From positions 111,253,169 through 111,317,168 of the forward strand of contig NC_089980.1 in the NCBI RefSeq assembly GCF_036417845.1: DNA of 64,000 bases, in the 5' to 3' direction. Of this stretch, positions 44,301-59,300 are shown in pieces. This DNA comes from Apteryx mantelli. Lineage: Eukaryota > Chordata > Aves > Apterygiformes > Apterygidae. The position numbers and the translations under genes were made by a program. Under the pieces are notes generated by a model. That model saw only the letters and a program-made list of their open reading frames with translations, was not told the origin of the DNA and made no database searches. Positions within the stretch are counted from its first letter, which is position 1. Each line of letters starts with the position of its first letter.

Positions 44301-47300
44301 CAAAGAACCAAAAAGCATGAAAACGGAACAAAAAAATGTGTCTTGCTTAAAAAAAAATGTATTTACTGCTACAGCAAAAATACAGTATGCTATCTGTTAG
44401 TGGCCAGGGCAGTTAAGCTATAGCCCAGTCACTGCCTGAACAATCACAGAATTATAGGTTTTTTTACATTTGTAGTTCCTGAAAAGACATCAGATCAGAA
44501 AGAGCACCTGAAAGTACACACAGAAACATTTGTAAACTTCTCAAATGCAAGCACTGCACTTAAAAATATTCATGTGTTGCAGAGGGATCTAGCGCTAGCA
44601 CCTTGCAGTACCTGTAGTGAAGAAAACTTAAGGTACATTTTGCACGACAGCTAACACCTACAGGCTTCTTGTGTTCAGTTTGGCATGCATGTTGTAGAAC
44701 AGTAAGTCACTTCCCAGGGCAACACATATACCACCCACAGTATACAGGCCCTCCATTCCAGTAACGTCCCTGGAGGTACCATATAGGATAACAGCAACTC
44801 AAATTATCCGACTAGCTAGACTCCTTTCTGCCTTTTGGTGACTTGTACCAGCCCAACATCTTCCAGAGTTTGATTACTAGTAATAGTAATCAAATAGCAA
44901 TCGTTGTTCCTTTGTCAGCGTGGCCTGCGTTACATCTCAGGTCCTGATTTTCACACCATTAACAACAGGATAAACAAACACAGGGATACCTCATAGTACA
45001 GCAATTCATTGAAAATTTACCTATTGTACTACAGAAAGAATCATAGATAGATAGCATGTTGTAGGAAAAAGTATTTTAAGCGCTGAAAACAGTTGAGAAG
45101 TCTCCTCTGCTATAGGTCCACAGTGCTAATACAGCAGTTTCTATATTCTGTGGGCCTCATTTGCTGGCTCCAGATAAGGTGCTGAACACCTGACTTTTCT
45201 GGGAGCAAAAGCAGATAAAGCAGAAATTCTTCTAGAGAATGCTGTCGTTCAAAAAAGGAGATGACGAAAAAGTTGTTTGAGATCACAACAAACAAGGATA
45301 AGAAAATTATAGGTAGCAACAAGAAACTGGCAAATAATGAGCTGAAGCAGAATGGGGGAAAAAAAGATGAAGCGATATCCAATACTCCTCTGATGGATGT
45401 TACTGTGATGGACTACTTTCCTAATAAATCATGAGAAACTTTTTTTTTTAAAATACCCAAAACTGGATGCCACAGATGATGAAAAAACAGAGGGTGCAAA
45501 GTACCGTCTTTGAAGAAAAAAAAAACAAAAAACCAAGAGAAACTATACTATATCATAGCAATAAGAACATTAATTCCTTCTCCCCTCACCTATTTTAGGT
45601 AACATCTGAATGACAGAGTAGACAGACACTGTTTCTTTTTGGAAAAATAATCAAAAATGGCATCATGTCAGAGGAGGTCTATTGTTAAAATATATGTGAA
45701 GAAGCAACACTATGTTGCAAATTACAAGACATGACAGCTTCTTTATAAAGAGTCCTCTCAGACTTAAAGAAAGTTACAGATATGCACCTTGAGCATCCTC
45801 ATGCAAAAATCAGCTGAAGTCAAAGGTGATAAGTATATTTTTCCAGATATCAGTATTCTGCCTTTTAAGCTTGTTCACTTCAAAGAAAGACTGGTTGTTC
45901 ATTATTATACAACACAGCAAGTTTTGCTACCTATTTTTAAATGGTGCAAATTGGCATGAAGATAAGGATTTGCTGGTCACAACTAAGATTTTCTACTGTC
46001 ACTTCCAATCCCATATTTCAAGTATTCTTCAGATAATAATAAAGATTCCCCAGTATACTGCAAAAAAACCCCTGAGAACATGCAGTGCTTTGCAGCAGCC
46101 TATGGCACCTTTAAATATGTACAATATAGATATTTCTTACACAGCAAGAATGCTTCATAGGAGTGTCGGCTTAATTCTACCAGTATAAACTAAACTGCAA
46201 TTTCCTCTGGTGTGACACTTTCTCAACTGAATTAGTAAAACCTAGACCCATGGACACTCAGCTAGACCAAGCAACATATTTAAAAATAATTTAGAATACA
46301 TACTCCTAGACTGGATAATTCATCCTAGTGATAGAATTTCCTATACATTTTTCTGTTAACAGCATCTCTCCATTCAGCAACCATGCTGTGCACTTTAGAG
46401 ATGAGTTCAGCTCTGTTCCTGCTCAGAGGAAGAACAAACTTTGCTCTTCTAGCGCACCCATTAGAAGAACTCTTTCAATTCTGTAGACAACTACACCTGT
46501 CTAGCAACTGATTATTAGTATTAAGACCACAACTTGTCTTACCATGAACTTCAGTTAAAGTCACCCTGACATAAAAACCCCTCCAGTTCAATTTAAAATA
46601 TTATATTAAGGGCTTGAACGGCTACAGATTACATTGCTGTACTGCATACCCTCAGCTCTTATGGCACCTTTTAAAGGCACATGCTCCTCCCAAAGCAAAA
46701 CTGCTCTTCATTATTAGAAAAACTGCTGTCCTTGCTTTTAGGTTCTCACAAGGAGCTCTAGAAAAAAGCTACATATCCAATATGACCCAAGGCAACCTAC
46801 CTCAAAAGATGGCTTTTTTATTTTTGGTTTGGACTGGCGTTTTCTGGTAGTAAGCACAGAATACTTCTCTTGAAGACTGGGAGCAAAGCAACAAAGCCTG
46901 GCATGGGGACCATTTCACTTAAAACATATTGGTACATTTGAAGGAATAAACCGCTACATGGCCCCAGGAATCCAAATGGACTTCCTCTCCCTAAATCATG
47001 CGCCGCTATTTGCAGAGTGATCAACTACCATACTATGTTGCAGTCTGCTGTGAACATGAAAAAGGATGCCATACCTCCTTGTAACTCCACAGCAGTGCAT
47101 CTGTGAGGGACATACAGTTGCCTTCTTGAACAAGACAGATCCAGGGTTGGACACGCATACTTCCTCGTCTCCAAAAGCTAGACAAACTTAGCTCCCCAGT
47201 TAAACTCGGGTCACTAGCTTGAAAACTATTCTCATTATAATGACGCCTGACACAGTGCATTAATCGAATGACAGAACTGGGCAGCAACAGCATTTCCCCT

Positions 47301-50300
47301 TCTATAGTACACCTCATGATTAAGAAAAAGGCAACTTCAAAGCTATTTCTAAAATATCCTGAAAACTGAGGAGAAAGTGCTTCAGGTGAATATTTTTTTT
47401 TCCTCTGATAAAAAATTGACTATAGTTTTAACCCCTTGTTTCTGTTGTGGCAGATAAAAATATCTGCAAAATGAAAAATTGCTTGATTTTGACAATTCTA
47501 GAAAATTCTTAAGACTTCTTTCGTACGTGCATCTTGAAAGAAATATAAGTCTCAGTAAGATGTTCTGCTTTTCAATGGCTAGATTTAGCCACAGGTATAC
47601 CTCAAGAGAAGGGACAACAAAGGAGAGGAAACTTCTGCTCTAGCTCATTTGGTCTGAAAAACAAATTATTTGTTTTTCAAAATGGGAAAACACAACTGTC
47701 TTTTGGAGAATCAAAGTCAGGGTGAGTCTGGCAAAATCCTTTGAAGCAGGCTACAAGATATTCTTTCGGTGGAAAACCCCATGATCTCAACCAACTCTCC
47801 CTGCCAGGGTTAAGAGGCACCGTGCTCCTAAAAGTCCCAGAGCAGTGGGAAAGTCCATAGCTCAGACTCGAGGCACAGCTCAGTCTGAGGCATCTGAAGA
47901 GCTACTCTTAGCACCTCCTCTAGCTGTGCAGAGGAAGGGGGCATGCAAGATGTTATGCAGTAGAGACAGCAGATTAATAAAGACTTAGCATCCTGGTATT
48001 CCTCTTGTCATGAGAGAAGCCAGAAAGTTTGAAGAAAAAGAACACAAAAAACCTGTAATACAAAATATGGTTACTGAAACCAAACAGCCAACCCCTTCTT
48101 TTGCCAAGACAAAAAAATCTGGCAGTTTCGTTTAACTCTGCAAATTGCATTACCTATTATTGAGGAGTGAGGAGCTGCACAGATGGAAAATATCATGTAC
48201 AGAAGGGTTTTTAATACTTTACTCTCAGGTTACTTGAAAAGCTACATAGCTATCTCTGACTCCACTTTGCAGCTGGAAAGCTGTATGCGGAGACATTAAC
48301 AGATTTGCCAAATTCTAAGTGGCAGAGACAGGAGAGGAACGTAGGTGTCTTGACTGCAACGCTACATTGCACTGTATCTGACAACCTTTTATGTTTTTTT
48401 CTGTCTCTGTTATTTTACAGTTGCATGCATAGTCTGTAGTAGACTACAAGAGCCTGTAACCACACTATAATTATGTGGCCTATTGTAACGGCTATTAACA
48501 GTGTTCAGCAAATTAGGTTAGAAAATCGGCATGTTTTCTGGAAAGCAATTTCATTAATTAAAAGCTTTAAAAATTAATATTTTACAAAATCAGAGTCATT
48601 CAGGTTTGACAGGATCTCAAGAGGTCTCTAGTTCAACCTCCTGCTCAAAGTAGGGTCAGCTATGAGGTCAGACCATGTTGCTCAGAACTTTATCCATTTG
48701 GGTCTAGAAAACCTCCAAGGATGGAGGCTGCACAACCCACACTGGGAGGCTGCTATTAAGTCCCCCCAGAACTGTCCTTCTCCAGGCTGCACAAGCCCAG
48801 CTCCCTCAGCCTCTCCTCACAGGGCAAGTGCTCTAGCCCTCAACCATTTTGGTGACCTTCACTGAATTTGCTGCAGGTTGTTGGTATCTTTGCTGTACTG
48901 AGGAGCCCCAAACTGGGTGTTAGTATTCCACTACATGTGGTCTAACAAGTGCCAAGGGCAAATAATCCCTTCCCTCGATCTACTGACTGTGCTCATGTTA
49001 GTATAGCCCACGATACTGTTGGCCTTACTTGCCACTAGGGCACACTGCCAGCTCTTACCAAGCCTTACGTCTACCACAAGACCCAGCAAGCTGTTCCCCA
49101 GGCAGTCAGCCCCCTGCCTGTATCAAAGCAGGGAGCAATTCTGTCCCAAGTGCAGGACTTCACATTCGTCCTTGTTGAATTTCATGAGATTCTTGTCAGC
49201 CCATTCCTTCAAGCTGCCCAAGCAGTCCTGCCCTTGAGTGTACTGACTGTACCTCCCAGTTTGTTACACAAATAACAAATCCATGCCTTTCAAATGGCTG
49301 CCATCCCATTATAAAAATATTACCTGATACAGAGACTTAACATGGCAAATAGCATTCCAAAAATCTAGTCCAGTATGCAGTCTCAGACAAAAGCAGGCAG
49401 ACAATTTAAAATTTGCTGCATGGTTGTGATCGCTGTCATTTTTTTGTTTGATTCTTTAAGCACCAGAATCATTCTTCCTAAGGTCCCTCTGCTATGTACG
49501 CAAACAAGTGAATCAACTTTTGCTGTTGGTTTGCATGAGGTTAGCATTTGTTCTTTAGGAAATGTAATGAGACTAGTGCAAATTCATTAATTAAAGGCCA
49601 CTGAATAGGCACAGTCTTTATTATATTTCAACCAATGCTCTAGAAGTAAAAATCTCTAATTGCTAGTTCCACGTCTGGCTCACTTATGTGAATTAAAAAT
49701 ACAAAACCCACATTTTTAATTTACTTAATAGTAAAAACAAACACACATGTGACTACAAAGGCTGGTACTATGCACTTCTACTGAAACAAAATAGCTCCTG
49801 TACCTTAAAAGCTTTGTTTTTCTCTTCTTTTTGCTGTTTCTCTACTTCAACATGGCGTGCCAGACGATCCAAGGTTGATGCAACCCTTTCCTTCTGATAG
49901 TCAATGTGATCTTTATGTTTAATGTTTCTCTATAATTGAAAAATTAAACTCTTATTTGGTAATTGTTAGGCAACTAACAGGTACTAATACAGTCAAAAGT
50001 GATGCCCAAGCATCAGAACATAATTCAGTCCATATACTCCAGTCTTATGTTCCATGAGCTACCTTGCTAATTTTCAGTTTCAATTCAGTAACACCTGTAA
50101 CTTACATTTAAAAAAAAAAACAAAAAAAACACCTCACACATTCAAGGCAATTAAAGATCAACAATGTTAGCCTCGCCAAAATACTAGAAGAGATAGCAAC
50201 GATTGTGTTGGGTTTCCAAGAAGCCTCCAACAGATTAAAAAAAAAAAAAAAAAGAACCTTAGAAGAATTTGTTTTTTACCTACTTATAAGTAGGTAAAAA

Positions 50301-53300
50301 ATTCCAAAAGATTTCAAAGCCAACCTACAGCCCATCTGAAAAACTGAGAACTGATAATTCCCACTCCAACTCAGTTCTTTAGAGATCCTCTAAGAAATGT
50401 TGCCCAGTATTTGCAGAGGCAGGTCATTAGCTTATTCTAGCATGAGGCATGGGACGGACACTGTAGCTTGCTCCTGCAACACAACCAGCTCTAGTAAGTG
50501 TCACAGTAAAGTAGCCTGTGCATGTACAGAAGATCTGTCTTTCCATTAAAACCAGGCTTATTGCACATGTCTTCTCCTGCAACACTAGAAAACAGAAGTC
50601 AGGAGAGGGCCACTGCTGCCACAACAATTCAAACAGCCTATGCCCCGTCACAACCCCTCAGGAAGGCCCCCTGGAGTGGGCACAACCAGCTTGGGGGATA
50701 CATGAGTTGTTCTGGTGATGACCAGCCTGCTTCTGACTTACAAATTCTTAGGAAAGCTAAGAAAAAAATGAAGTTGGGTTAGGACCAGGTTTCATCAGAA
50801 TGAGCTCCTCTAGCCCATAAACTGCTCGTAAAAGTCCTTTCAGAAGAAAAAGATCTGGAAACAGGCCAGATATATTTGCAGGCTAGAGAACAAACACACT
50901 GACCTATAAAGTCACTTCTAAAATGACATTTTCCTTTCCTTTTCTTCACTGTACTTGTGAAAAACAATGAAAGCTAAATCAAAGCCTTAAGTTCATTTCA
51001 AGAAGGTAAAAAAAATCTCTGAGAAAAAAAAAGAACAAGAGTTAGCATCCTTGCCTTCCACTCAACAGTAGATAAAAACAAAAATTTTAAGTGTTGGCTT
51101 ATTTATTACTTCTTCAAAATACCTCCAAAAATTTTTTCAGGAAGAGTACCTGATGGTAAACATACAGGAGATGGTAATTATTTTTTCAAATGAGAAGTCC
51201 CAAGATACATTACAACATACTCACATGAGCATAAGAACTGCTGTTAGGTTCTTCATCTTCACTACTGACAAGATCAATGCATTCAAGTACAGGTCTTAAA
51301 GGCCCTTCCTGAGAAAGTGTTAAAAACACACACACACAAAAAAGCATTAAATTATTTTTCTTGAAGATAAAATGATACATGCATTACAACACATGGTAGC
51401 ATTACAACATCTGAAAGGGAATTTCACCAAGATTTCAAGAGGGTTTATTGATGAGATTCCTGCAGTGCAACTTTTCCACCTAACAGGCCAGTGCACAACT
51501 ACGAGTTAGTAAAACACACAAATAAATAAATATCCACAAATAATTAAAATATCAACTTAACACACAAATATCAACTAGCAAAAATAAAGTGAACAATCTT
51601 GGCCTGCTCAATAGCTGTATATTCTTCACCTTTTCAAACAATTTAGAATATATATTCATATTTATAGGTGCTCAACTTGCCTTTTCTTCAATGGTACTAG
51701 GGTGTCAGACTGCTACCAAGGCAGGAATAGTCTTGGATTTCACTAACCAAAGCTAAATGTGTTCGGCTTGTTAAGACACAATTTAAATTAAATGCCAACT
51801 TCAAAAGCAATTGGGCTCTTATGCACTTCAGACATTAAGAAAGCAGAAAACAGCTTCATACACATGTATGCCCTAAAGTCCATTCATGTCTAAGCAGAGT
51901 CCACAAGCAGGTCATAAAGTTCTCTTTTTATTAAAATCATAATAGGAGGGAAAGGCAATTTTACTTTAAAAGAAAACACATTTCACCCACTCATGCTAAT
52001 ACCCACATACTCACAAGCACCACGACATGCGCCTAAATAGTCTGTTCAGCATTCAGTCACCAAGACGTGTATCCAGGCAGGACTGGTCAGGACTCCTTGT
52101 AGTGACACAGAGGACAAAGGACCCTGGCTATCAGGTACTTATTACATCCTCTCGACTCTTCCTAGCTTGGTAGCCACGTCCTGCTCTTGGCTACTTAAGA
52201 TTTTTCATCTCTCTATCCTGTCCCTTCCCTGGAAGTCACAAAGATTTATTCACTGTCTTTTGCCTCCTTCTCAAGTGTCTTAGGGCTCTAACCCTACTTT
52301 TTGTCTTCCTGCCATCATCATAATGGTTCAAGCCTTGGTTTTAGGCTGGATGAAGGCTGTCCCTTGTTTTCCTGATCTGGGAGTCTTGAGAAACTTCATG
52401 TTGATAGTCTGTGACCCTGATGACCTTCTAATCTAGATAGTATGAACACCTGCTATTCTTACATTCCTTTATATCTCTTCTGTAATTCTGTATGTGCTTC
52501 CACACCCATATATTCCCATTCACTCCCCATTCAGACCAACTTTAAGATTTCTATTACAAATCTCTCCATCAGTAGAAGGAAAAATGTTGGCACAACCATG
52601 AAAAAGCAAATGGCTAAGAAATTATATTTTTAAACTTTAATGAGATTCTAAAGTCAGAAAAATTAAAATCAACAACCTAAACTAGGCAAATAGGTCCTAA
52701 GTTTTTAAAGAAGGCATACAAAATAATATCTAGAACTCCACCCAGACCCATTATAACATGATTCTTCAATTTCTAAAGGTAAAAAAGAAGCACTATGTAT
52801 GCAGTCTGACATCATGCAAAAAAACACATATGCCACTACTTATCACATGTCAACTAAACAAGCCATACAATGAACATTAAATAGGATGAGCAGGTCTACA
52901 TACACCAAGCAAAAATATTTCCAGTTACTGTAACTCACATCCATGATCATTGCTTAGGAATGTACACATCTTTCTTGAAAACTATGTTTGCCTCATTTTT
53001 GTGGCAACTACACAGTAAGAGGCAAGGTCAACTAAAATCTCCACATGCTGTAAGAAGCTTCCCATCTCTGCTAGATTCTGAAAGCTATTGTCTAACATCA
53101 AAGCAAATAAAAAAAAGAACAAATATGGTTCTAGTTTTTTTGGTTTTTTTTGCTCAAGTCTGCATAACATTATGTAGATTGTATTAAGTGCGAAGTTTTT
53201 CACTAAACTGCAGAATTAGCCATTTGTCTGGCAATGATGCTGGCAGATGTGGCAGAACTGTTATATACTCCAAAGATATGCTTTGTTAGCAAGTTAAGTT

Positions 53301-56300
53301 TTCCACGCAAAAGAAGGACTTATGATATTCAGCAGTTTACTGAATTCTTGAAGAGGTGCAGTACTGTACCCAGCCTCTGGGCCATATATTTGGCAGTCCT
53401 GAATGTCTCAAAAACTAAATCGACTAGGGTAAGCTAAGATGATTTATTGCCTCATGAAAAGTAGCAGAGGCAACTGCAGCAGCATGCAATTCTCTCTGCT
53501 GTGTTTACTACATCTCATTCTTTCCATTCTTCCACCTTTCAAGGCTCTAAAGCTGGTTAAGCCCGGCCAGGCTTAACCAGTCTTCACTGTCTCACTGGGG
53601 AGGAAGAGGGATCAGATGCTAGAGATAGATAACAAAAGCTTCTATGGATTGAGCTGCAGGTTGCCAATTACACCAAAGCAGTGCCTAACTTTTCACATTT
53701 AAGTAAACATAGAGAATTTGCTTTTCTAAATGAAATCTAAAAAATCCAATATAGATTTGGTTTTGTAGAAACTGACAACCTCTGTGAGTTTATAAGAAAT
53801 CAAATCTTTATTAGAAACAACAGGTGTTAGCAGATGACAGTTTAAAGACAAACTCAGACCTCCTGACTGTCCAAGCTGTTCAATAAGTGGTTTCAAAATG
53901 TTCAGGTCTGATTATAATTGCTGTAGTTTCTTCAAATACACACAGATTTTCCTTATTTCTGTTTATTTGACTAACTCAGTTCAGTTCAGCAACTAAATAA
54001 TTAAAAGTTAGGAAACTGAGAACTGAAAAGCAGGGAAACTTGCATTCAAGTCTAGGAAGTTCTAGTGACCAAAACAGTAAGTTCAACTAATTACAAGTAA
54101 TGTCATTTGCATACACAGAACACATTCTAACTTTTTTCCTTCTGTATCCTGTACCTTTTACTAAAAAATTTTTACATCCTTTTTTGTTTGGTTAGCATTC
54201 CAGTTTAAACACAAATGCAATATGACAACTTTTTAAAATGACTTCTCAAAGAAAAAATACATCCTTATTTTTCAAGAGGGAAAAAAGATGCATGACTATA
54301 TATGTGAAATATGAAAAACAAATGACATCTGTCTACATGCACACTCCTGAATAAGGCAAGCCCCAAATTAAGCTTTTGGGCTAGTTTGTTTTTCATTGGT
54401 TGGTGCCTTAACTTTTAGAAAAATGACTGAAACCTTAAAAAAAATATTGAAATTAAAAATGTAAGAACTACTGCCCTGGGTCAGATCAAAAATTCATCTG
54501 GGCTGCAACAGATACTTTGAGAAAGTTTAAGAATCAGGGAAAACATAGTGTAATCCTATATTCAGTATATTCATTAAGCCAATGTGTGAGTAACCTTGAT
54601 TGAAAGCCATCATTACTGCTCTAGATCCATCATAGCAGAGTGGCATTACACAGAAGAAAGGTCAGAATAAGTCTTCTAAAAAAACAGTGATTTCAGCTGT
54701 GGCTCATTGCTACAGCAGTGCTCCTTTCTGCCCAGAAGACATTGGTACCAGATTGAAAGCTGAAGTTCAAAGCCTCTTAATGCAGTGGCCCAGGACAGAA
54801 GTCATCCTGATGGAGAGAGACTGAGTCTAGGTCTATTCTTCCCTTTAAAAGTTCACAGAGGCTTTCTAAAAATTTGATGCAAGCAATAGCTTCAGACAGA
54901 CTTCCTACATTTTCAAGCTTGCTTGGAGAAGTGGTGCCAGGCGAAACATCCTTTTTCCAGAGGCACAGCAGGTACTGCTAGTAATCATTCCCAATTAATA
55001 CTCTGGTACTACATGAAGGGAAAGTTTTGAACAGCAGGAATTTAACTTTTGTTCTGCTGGCTAACCTCAGCACATGACCAGCCCCAAACTGAAAATTAAT
55101 AAAAAGCTTAACCAGTTGGGGGGAAAAAAAGTAATAGTAACACAGTAACATAGTGCAGAGAATACCAAGCCTGAGGATTCCACTTCCGTGTCATGAGAAT
55201 AAAGGAGCTGAGGAATACTTAGCTTCATCCAGCTCTTTGTATCTCCCCAGGAGATAAACTCCACCAGCTAGAAAGTATCTTGGCACATAAGAGCTTGAGA
55301 TTACAGTAGAAACAACACGGTAAATCCCTCAAAGAAGATCTGGAAAATTTGTGGACTCTAGCTGACCATAGTCACTATTTGGCATCCAGGCAGTCATCAA
55401 TACTTGGTACTAAGCAAATATGGAACCTCAGTCTTCATATACTATAAGTAGGTCTTTCATTCTTAAAAAGCATCTCTAATTCTCAATTACTTTTCTAAAC
55501 AATCTTTGAAAGCCAGCCTTCTCACCAACAACCACTCCATAGAGCAATAAACCAATAGCTATAGAAGGTATTTTAGTTACTAGAAGAACTTCCATGTTTG
55601 AATGATAGAAAACTATCTTTTGAGACTCCAGGAAGCTCTGGTGTCCTGCTGTTATTCATGGCTTTGGCTGAAAACATTAGCAATGAATTAACAAAACTGT
55701 AATGTCACCATGCTATGCAAAATACCAACTGTAGCAGTGAAAATAATCAAGTTCATTTAGTCAGCAGCTGGTAAAGATGAAGCCTCAGATTCATCTTCAA
55801 GGAAAAACTCCTTTTCAAGGAGTTCTGTGAAGCTCATCTCTATTACTTCAAGAAGTTTTTTCAAAAAGTCCTAAACTCTGGTCTCACTTCCTTCCCCTTT
55901 TTCATCTGTCTGTGTTTATCAGACCTAGCTAACAGCCACCTAATCCACTGATATTTCACGTAAGGTTGTGTTTGTTTGTTCGGTTTTTAGCTTTATGTGC
56001 ATTCAGACCATAAACCCAGTTTACATAAAAAGCACATTTAAACTTTTGCATAATTATACATATACTAGCATACAGAAAGCACGAAACATACTTTCAATAT
56101 ACAGTACTACAGAGTTAACGTATCTTTGACAAAATAATTATGTGAGCATAAATATGTATACACATGTAATCACTATTGCCAAACAAGTAGAGCTTAAACT
56201 AAAAATCTAACCCATGTTGAATTATTTATGCTCTAAATCTTTGACCCAGCAGACCTCCTATTTTAAGCCAGTTTAGTAACTGATTGAAGTTGTAAACCAA

Positions 56301-59300
56301 TGTGCACTTAAAAAGTTTTCATTTCTCTAATCTAGTAAATACAAAAATCTAAGTCCTTGGCTGACTTGAGTTGGGAACAAAGGTAAAAATTCTGCTTCAG
56401 ATTCTTCCTAATACCTGCAAAATTTTCTTCAGTACATACTGTGATGCAACTGAAAGCCAGAGAGATACATTAATATAAAAACTCAAGTATTTAACAATTC
56501 ACATGGAAAGGAAACAAAACAAAATCTTTAAATAACTACTAAGTTTCAGCAAATCACTTGACTTTGGTACATCCGAGGGCCAAGCGTTTTTAAGACTTTT
56601 GGAGGACACCCAATAAACAAAGGAAAAAATATAAAGTCTTCTTGTTCCTTATGACCTTTGTAGAACTCCATTTTTTTTAAATAAATCAGTTTTCTTTGTT
56701 TTAATATCATCAGTTCTTAGTGGTCCCTGCTCTCCTTTCTATGCATCTTTCACGTCCTGCATTTCTAATCTTTTAGCTCCATAAAACATTAAATAAGTTT
56801 TTGCATCTTTCCTGTCTCTATACCATTCTGATAGCGACTAATAACAGCTTAGAATCAAGTTCAAGCAGTAACTGGAGATAAGCAGGTCACCTCCGAGTTT
56901 TCTAGGCAAGATAGTTTCATGCTGTCATACCATATCCTTCCTCTTAATCTCTGCAGAAAAATTCATATTGGTTCTCTTTGAATTCTGAATCCCAAACAAA
57001 ACCAATATAGTCTTGATGTCAGGATGATGAAACACAGTGTGTAACAGCACTTGTTTTTCTTCATCCCCAGCCTTGAAAGCTACAAATTTTTTTCTATAAG
57101 GTGTCATGTGATTTTCTGTCACATACAATACTATACCATTTTGCCATAGTGCTCCTCTGCTAACTACCAGCATTTTGTGGCTATTTACTAGCAAAGTAAA
57201 TATTCTACATGGGCTATATGGAGTCACTATAAAACATCTTATTACAGATATCTCTCAGGATATCTATTAGAGATTCCTGTTTCTTCTATCAGTAGTAAAA
57301 ACAACTTCATGCAAAAGCCTTTGAAAATGGGCTATTTTAACTTATCTACTCATTAAATGACTCTTACTGTACACTGATTTGTAAACTAATAAAGTAAGCC
57401 CTCCCATGTTGATAGAAGCTGCTATACAGGACAAAAAGAACAGTGACAAAACAGGCAAGAAGGTCCTTCTCAGGTTTGATCTTAAAAAGTATTAAAAACA
57501 TCCATTTGTAAGAAAGTAAGTGGCAACTCCAACTCTTCCAGACCAGACAGACACTGTCTTCTTTGTCAGTAAATGCAGTAAAACGCTGCTGCTCATTCTT
57601 GAGAAAAAAGTTTAAAAAGGAAGAGCTACAAGTATGGCGAGTATGCTTCTCCTGGAATCCAATTTAGAGCTCATTACTGAATAGGCCAGGGCCTATAAAA
57701 CCTGGAATAACCAACATCAATATCTAAAGCACCCAACTATTAAACACTATGCCTAATGGCAGTACACAACATAACAGTGGCAGTATATTTTTCTTTGAAT
57801 TTAGACTTTTGAAATAAAATCACTGATAGTGAAGAAAACTTGGCATAAATGTAGTATTGCATCAGAAAATACAAGTAATTTTTTAATACACATATGCTTA
57901 ATTTTCCAATCCTTTATTTTGGATGCATAATTTTATATGTACTTAACATATATATTCACAGAAAATAAACACAAATACACTACTTAACAGTGTTAGCCAT
58001 TATAACACAACATACGATAGGAGTCAGGGGGCAGGGGCTAGCAACACTGTTTCAGACGACTGTATTTAAATGCTTGATAGAACTGTGTATTATTTTGCGG
58101 CCCCACATACAGTAACAAAGATAAGAACCACCCCTGCCTAGAAAAGCCTCTAACTTCCTCAGGGACAACTTATGTTTCTTAAAGGAGCATCAGAAATAAG
58201 TAGTGGTTATATAGTAGTACAGTCTTAACATGTTTACAGAAAGAAAGTTTGATTTCAATAGATTATACAAATACTTGCTTCAAGGTAAATATTATATATC
58301 ATGAATCTAGCTTGACTTGAATATTCAATGCTAAATGAGTTGTTCAACCTTGTCTTTCAGACAATAGCCTTTATTATTCCTACAGAAAAGGTGAGTGCAA
58401 TGCTTCACAGAAGCAGCAGACACTCTGGACAGGATATTGACAATCTCAAACACAGTATAGCAAGAGAAGACAAGTGTGAGGAAATGAGAGTATTAGAAAA
58501 ATATTCTGTAACACAGTTTCATATTGGTTGATTTAAAAGGAAAAAAAAAAAACATTCTAAAGGTTTGCCATTGAACAGATTTTCCTGGATTGAAGGGGAG
58601 TTTCAAAACATACACAAGGAATTTGGCCACTTGATTTCATCAACCTGCAGTCAAACTGGGTACCAGTTTTTGGGAATGTCTTTGAGAAGGTCTCATCATT
58701 AAAGAGATCCATCAGCAAGAAACGTGAGCAGAGATCAACACCATTTAAAAAAATTCAGGAAGAGTTTGACACTTTCTATACAGTGGCAACTATAAAAATC
58801 TGTCTACATACAGGCTATAAACCATATTAAATCTGTCAATCTCTTTATTCTTGCCTTATACTTCCTAAGGAAAAAGAATGAGGTTCAGAACATCCTATTA
58901 CAAGATATTAAGCCATTAATAATCATGGCATGTATTGTAGATTAAACCATCTTTTTCTGCTGGTCTGCAAAGTTAGAATTTAATGATTTTAAGTGGACAA
59001 GATACGTTGTAATGCAGAATTAAAGGGTAGGAAATTGTGGAAGAACAACCAGAAGTTTCCTGAATGAGGGCAAATCTGACTGTAGAAGCAAGAAAACTCT
59101 GGCAGCAGCAGAAACTGCTTTTGAAGAAAAGCCCTCATTTGATGGAGCATAGTCTAATGGTAAGAATTCAGATTCCCAAGGAGAGTGAACAAAATAGTCA
59201 AAAATGAAACAGAACAGAAAACAAAAACCTTTCAAGAAAAGAGAAAAACACAGAGAGCATAAGGCCTACAACTATTTGCTTTTAATGAAAATGATCACAG

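Noticed and set aside
45100-47320. Additional ZNF451 or other gene exons within intron 4
   Set aside because: Several 70-120-codon open frames, but none shows conserved motifs, and exons 4 and 5 already join in phase.
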